DNA of 13,648 nt from JBBQZL01 sp038207745 (GTDB lineage Bacteria > Actinomycetota > Thermoleophilia > Solirubrobacterales > 70-9). A program made the translations under genes and the position numbers. Numbering within the stretch: the stretch's first letter is position 1; every line of letters starts with the position of its first letter. Where the stretch lies: positions 1 to 13,648 of the forward strand of contig JBBQZL010000052.1 in assembly GCA_038207745.1 (NCBI GenBank). Reading direction: 5' to 3'. Below the pieces are notes generated by a model. The model saw only the letters and a list, made by a program, of their open reading frames with translations. It was not told where the DNA came from and made no database searches. Shown in pieces: positions 13,051-13,648 of this stretch.

Positions 13051-13648
13051 TGCGACCCCTTGATCTGACCCCGGACGGCGTATCTGCGGCAGACGTCGTC
13101 GCGGTGGCCCGGGGCGGATCTGCGGTCGCCCTGGGCGACGATGCCCGGGCGGCAATGGAGAGAAGCGCCGCGATCGTCAACAGACTCGCGGAATCCGACG
13201 AGCCTGCCTACGGGGTCTCGACCGGATTTGGTGCCCTTGCGGCGACGCCGATCTCCGCCGATCGCCGGGCTGAGCTCCAGCGGGCCCTGGTTCGCTCGCA
13301 CGCGGCAGGCATGGGTCCGGCCATCGAGACCGAGGTGGTGCGGGCGATGATGTTGCTCCGCGCCCGCTCGCTTGCGATGGGCTTCTCGGGCGCCCGGCCC
13401 GAGGTCGGCGAGACGATCCTGGCGCTACTGAACGCGGGCATCACACCGGTCGTCCCCGAGCACGGATCGCTGGGCGCGAGCGGTGACCTGGCCCCGCTCG
13501 CGCACTGCGCGCTTGCGCTGATCGGCGAAGGTGAGGTGCTCGGCCCGGACGGCCGGTTGCTGCCCTCCGCAGAGGCGCTGGCCGCGGCAGGGATCTCGCC
13601 GGTCGAACTGTCTGCCAAGGAGGGCTTGGCGCTGATCAACGGAACCGA
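13050..13648 (+). CDS. hutH: Histidine ammonia-lyase, N-terminal part (truncated by window edge)
   Basis: The 199 visible codons match histidine ammonia-lyase, which converts L-histidine to urocanate and ammonia in the first step of the Hut pathway (cytosolic homotetramer). Visible signatures are YGVSTGFG (54-61, with the catalytic Tyr54), LVRSHAAGMG (80-89), where the His of S-H-A-A-G favours HAL over tyrosine- or phenylalanine-specific relatives, and GSLGASGDLAPLAH (139-152), whose A143-S144-G145 forms the MIO prosthetic group. GLALINGT at the edge is also conserved. About 300 residues lie beyond the window. The ATG shares its A with the stop of the transpeptidase gene (TGATG), so translation is probably by reinitiation. 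No Shine-Dalgarno is seen. Confidence 0.9.
   Translation, partial: MRPLDLTPDGVSAADVVAVARGGSAVALGDDARAAMERSAAIVNRLAESDEPAYGVSTGFGALAATPISADRRAELQRALVRSHAAGMGPAIETEVVRAMMLLRARSLAMGFSGARPEVGETILALLNAGITPVVPEHGSLGASGDLAPLAHCALALIGEGEVLGPDGRLLPSAEALAAAGISPVELSAKEGLALINGT

Noticed and set aside
1..13648. CRISPR arrays, tRNA/rRNA genes, IS elements, phage or defence genes
   Set aside because: No direct-repeat arrays, cloverleaf-like segments, transposase motifs or terminal repeats were seen.

Overview
The window is a GC-rich bacterial chromosome segment. Gene content suggests an actinobacterium: a tandem DUF1990 protein, a GerMN/peptidoglycan-binding/YkuD lipoprotein, frequent GTG starts, few Shine-Dalgarno sites and several starts that look leaderless. 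The lineage may be Thermoleophilia/Solirubrobacterales, but that placement is an inference from protein style, not from a marker gene. No rRNA, tRNA, IS element, phage gene or CRISPR array was seen.

Layout. Positions 1-3791 hold four minus-strand genes. In transcription order they are a 400-residue protein of unknown function (2589-3791), an OsmC-family protein (2012-2527), an ICMT-like membrane methyltransferase (1292-1942) and a secreted alpha/beta hydrolase that runs off the left edge (<1-1001). The hydrolase is broken by a one-base deletion. At 3911-4162 lies a small plus-strand chimera: the first ~37 residues of a quinone oxidoreductase, with a Shine-Dalgarno site but ATT instead of ATG, joined in frame to the tail of an unrelated secreted, Ig-like protein. 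Then come a two-TM-type potassium channel (4274-5203), a long acyl-CoA dehydrogenase (5276-7057) and a lipoprotein (7201-7962).

A 330-base gap with two hairpins separates the lipoprotein from a convergent tandem-DUF1990 gene (8293-9660, minus). That gene is divergent from a small two-TM protein (9697-9978). A 335-base gap rich in inverted repeats precedes the most interesting block, 10314-11850. It encodes a winged-helix regulator with four C-terminal cysteines, a hemerythrin-like di-iron protein and a four-TM, histidine-rich CopD/HemJ-like membrane protein. The genes are joined by two ATGA overlaps, and a palindrome sits against the promoter -10. This looks like a self-regulated redox, NO or O2 response operon.

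The right end holds a cell-wall lipoprotein with GerMN, peptidoglycan-binding and L,D-transpeptidase domains (11878-13050). Its stop overlaps the start of histidine ammonia-lyase hutH (13050->13648, cut by the window edge).

Three genes (OsmC, acyl-CoA dehydrogenase, L,D-transpeptidase) have a TANNNT -10 exactly 6 nt before the start codon, and the regulator has one 8 nt before it. This points to leaderless mRNAs.
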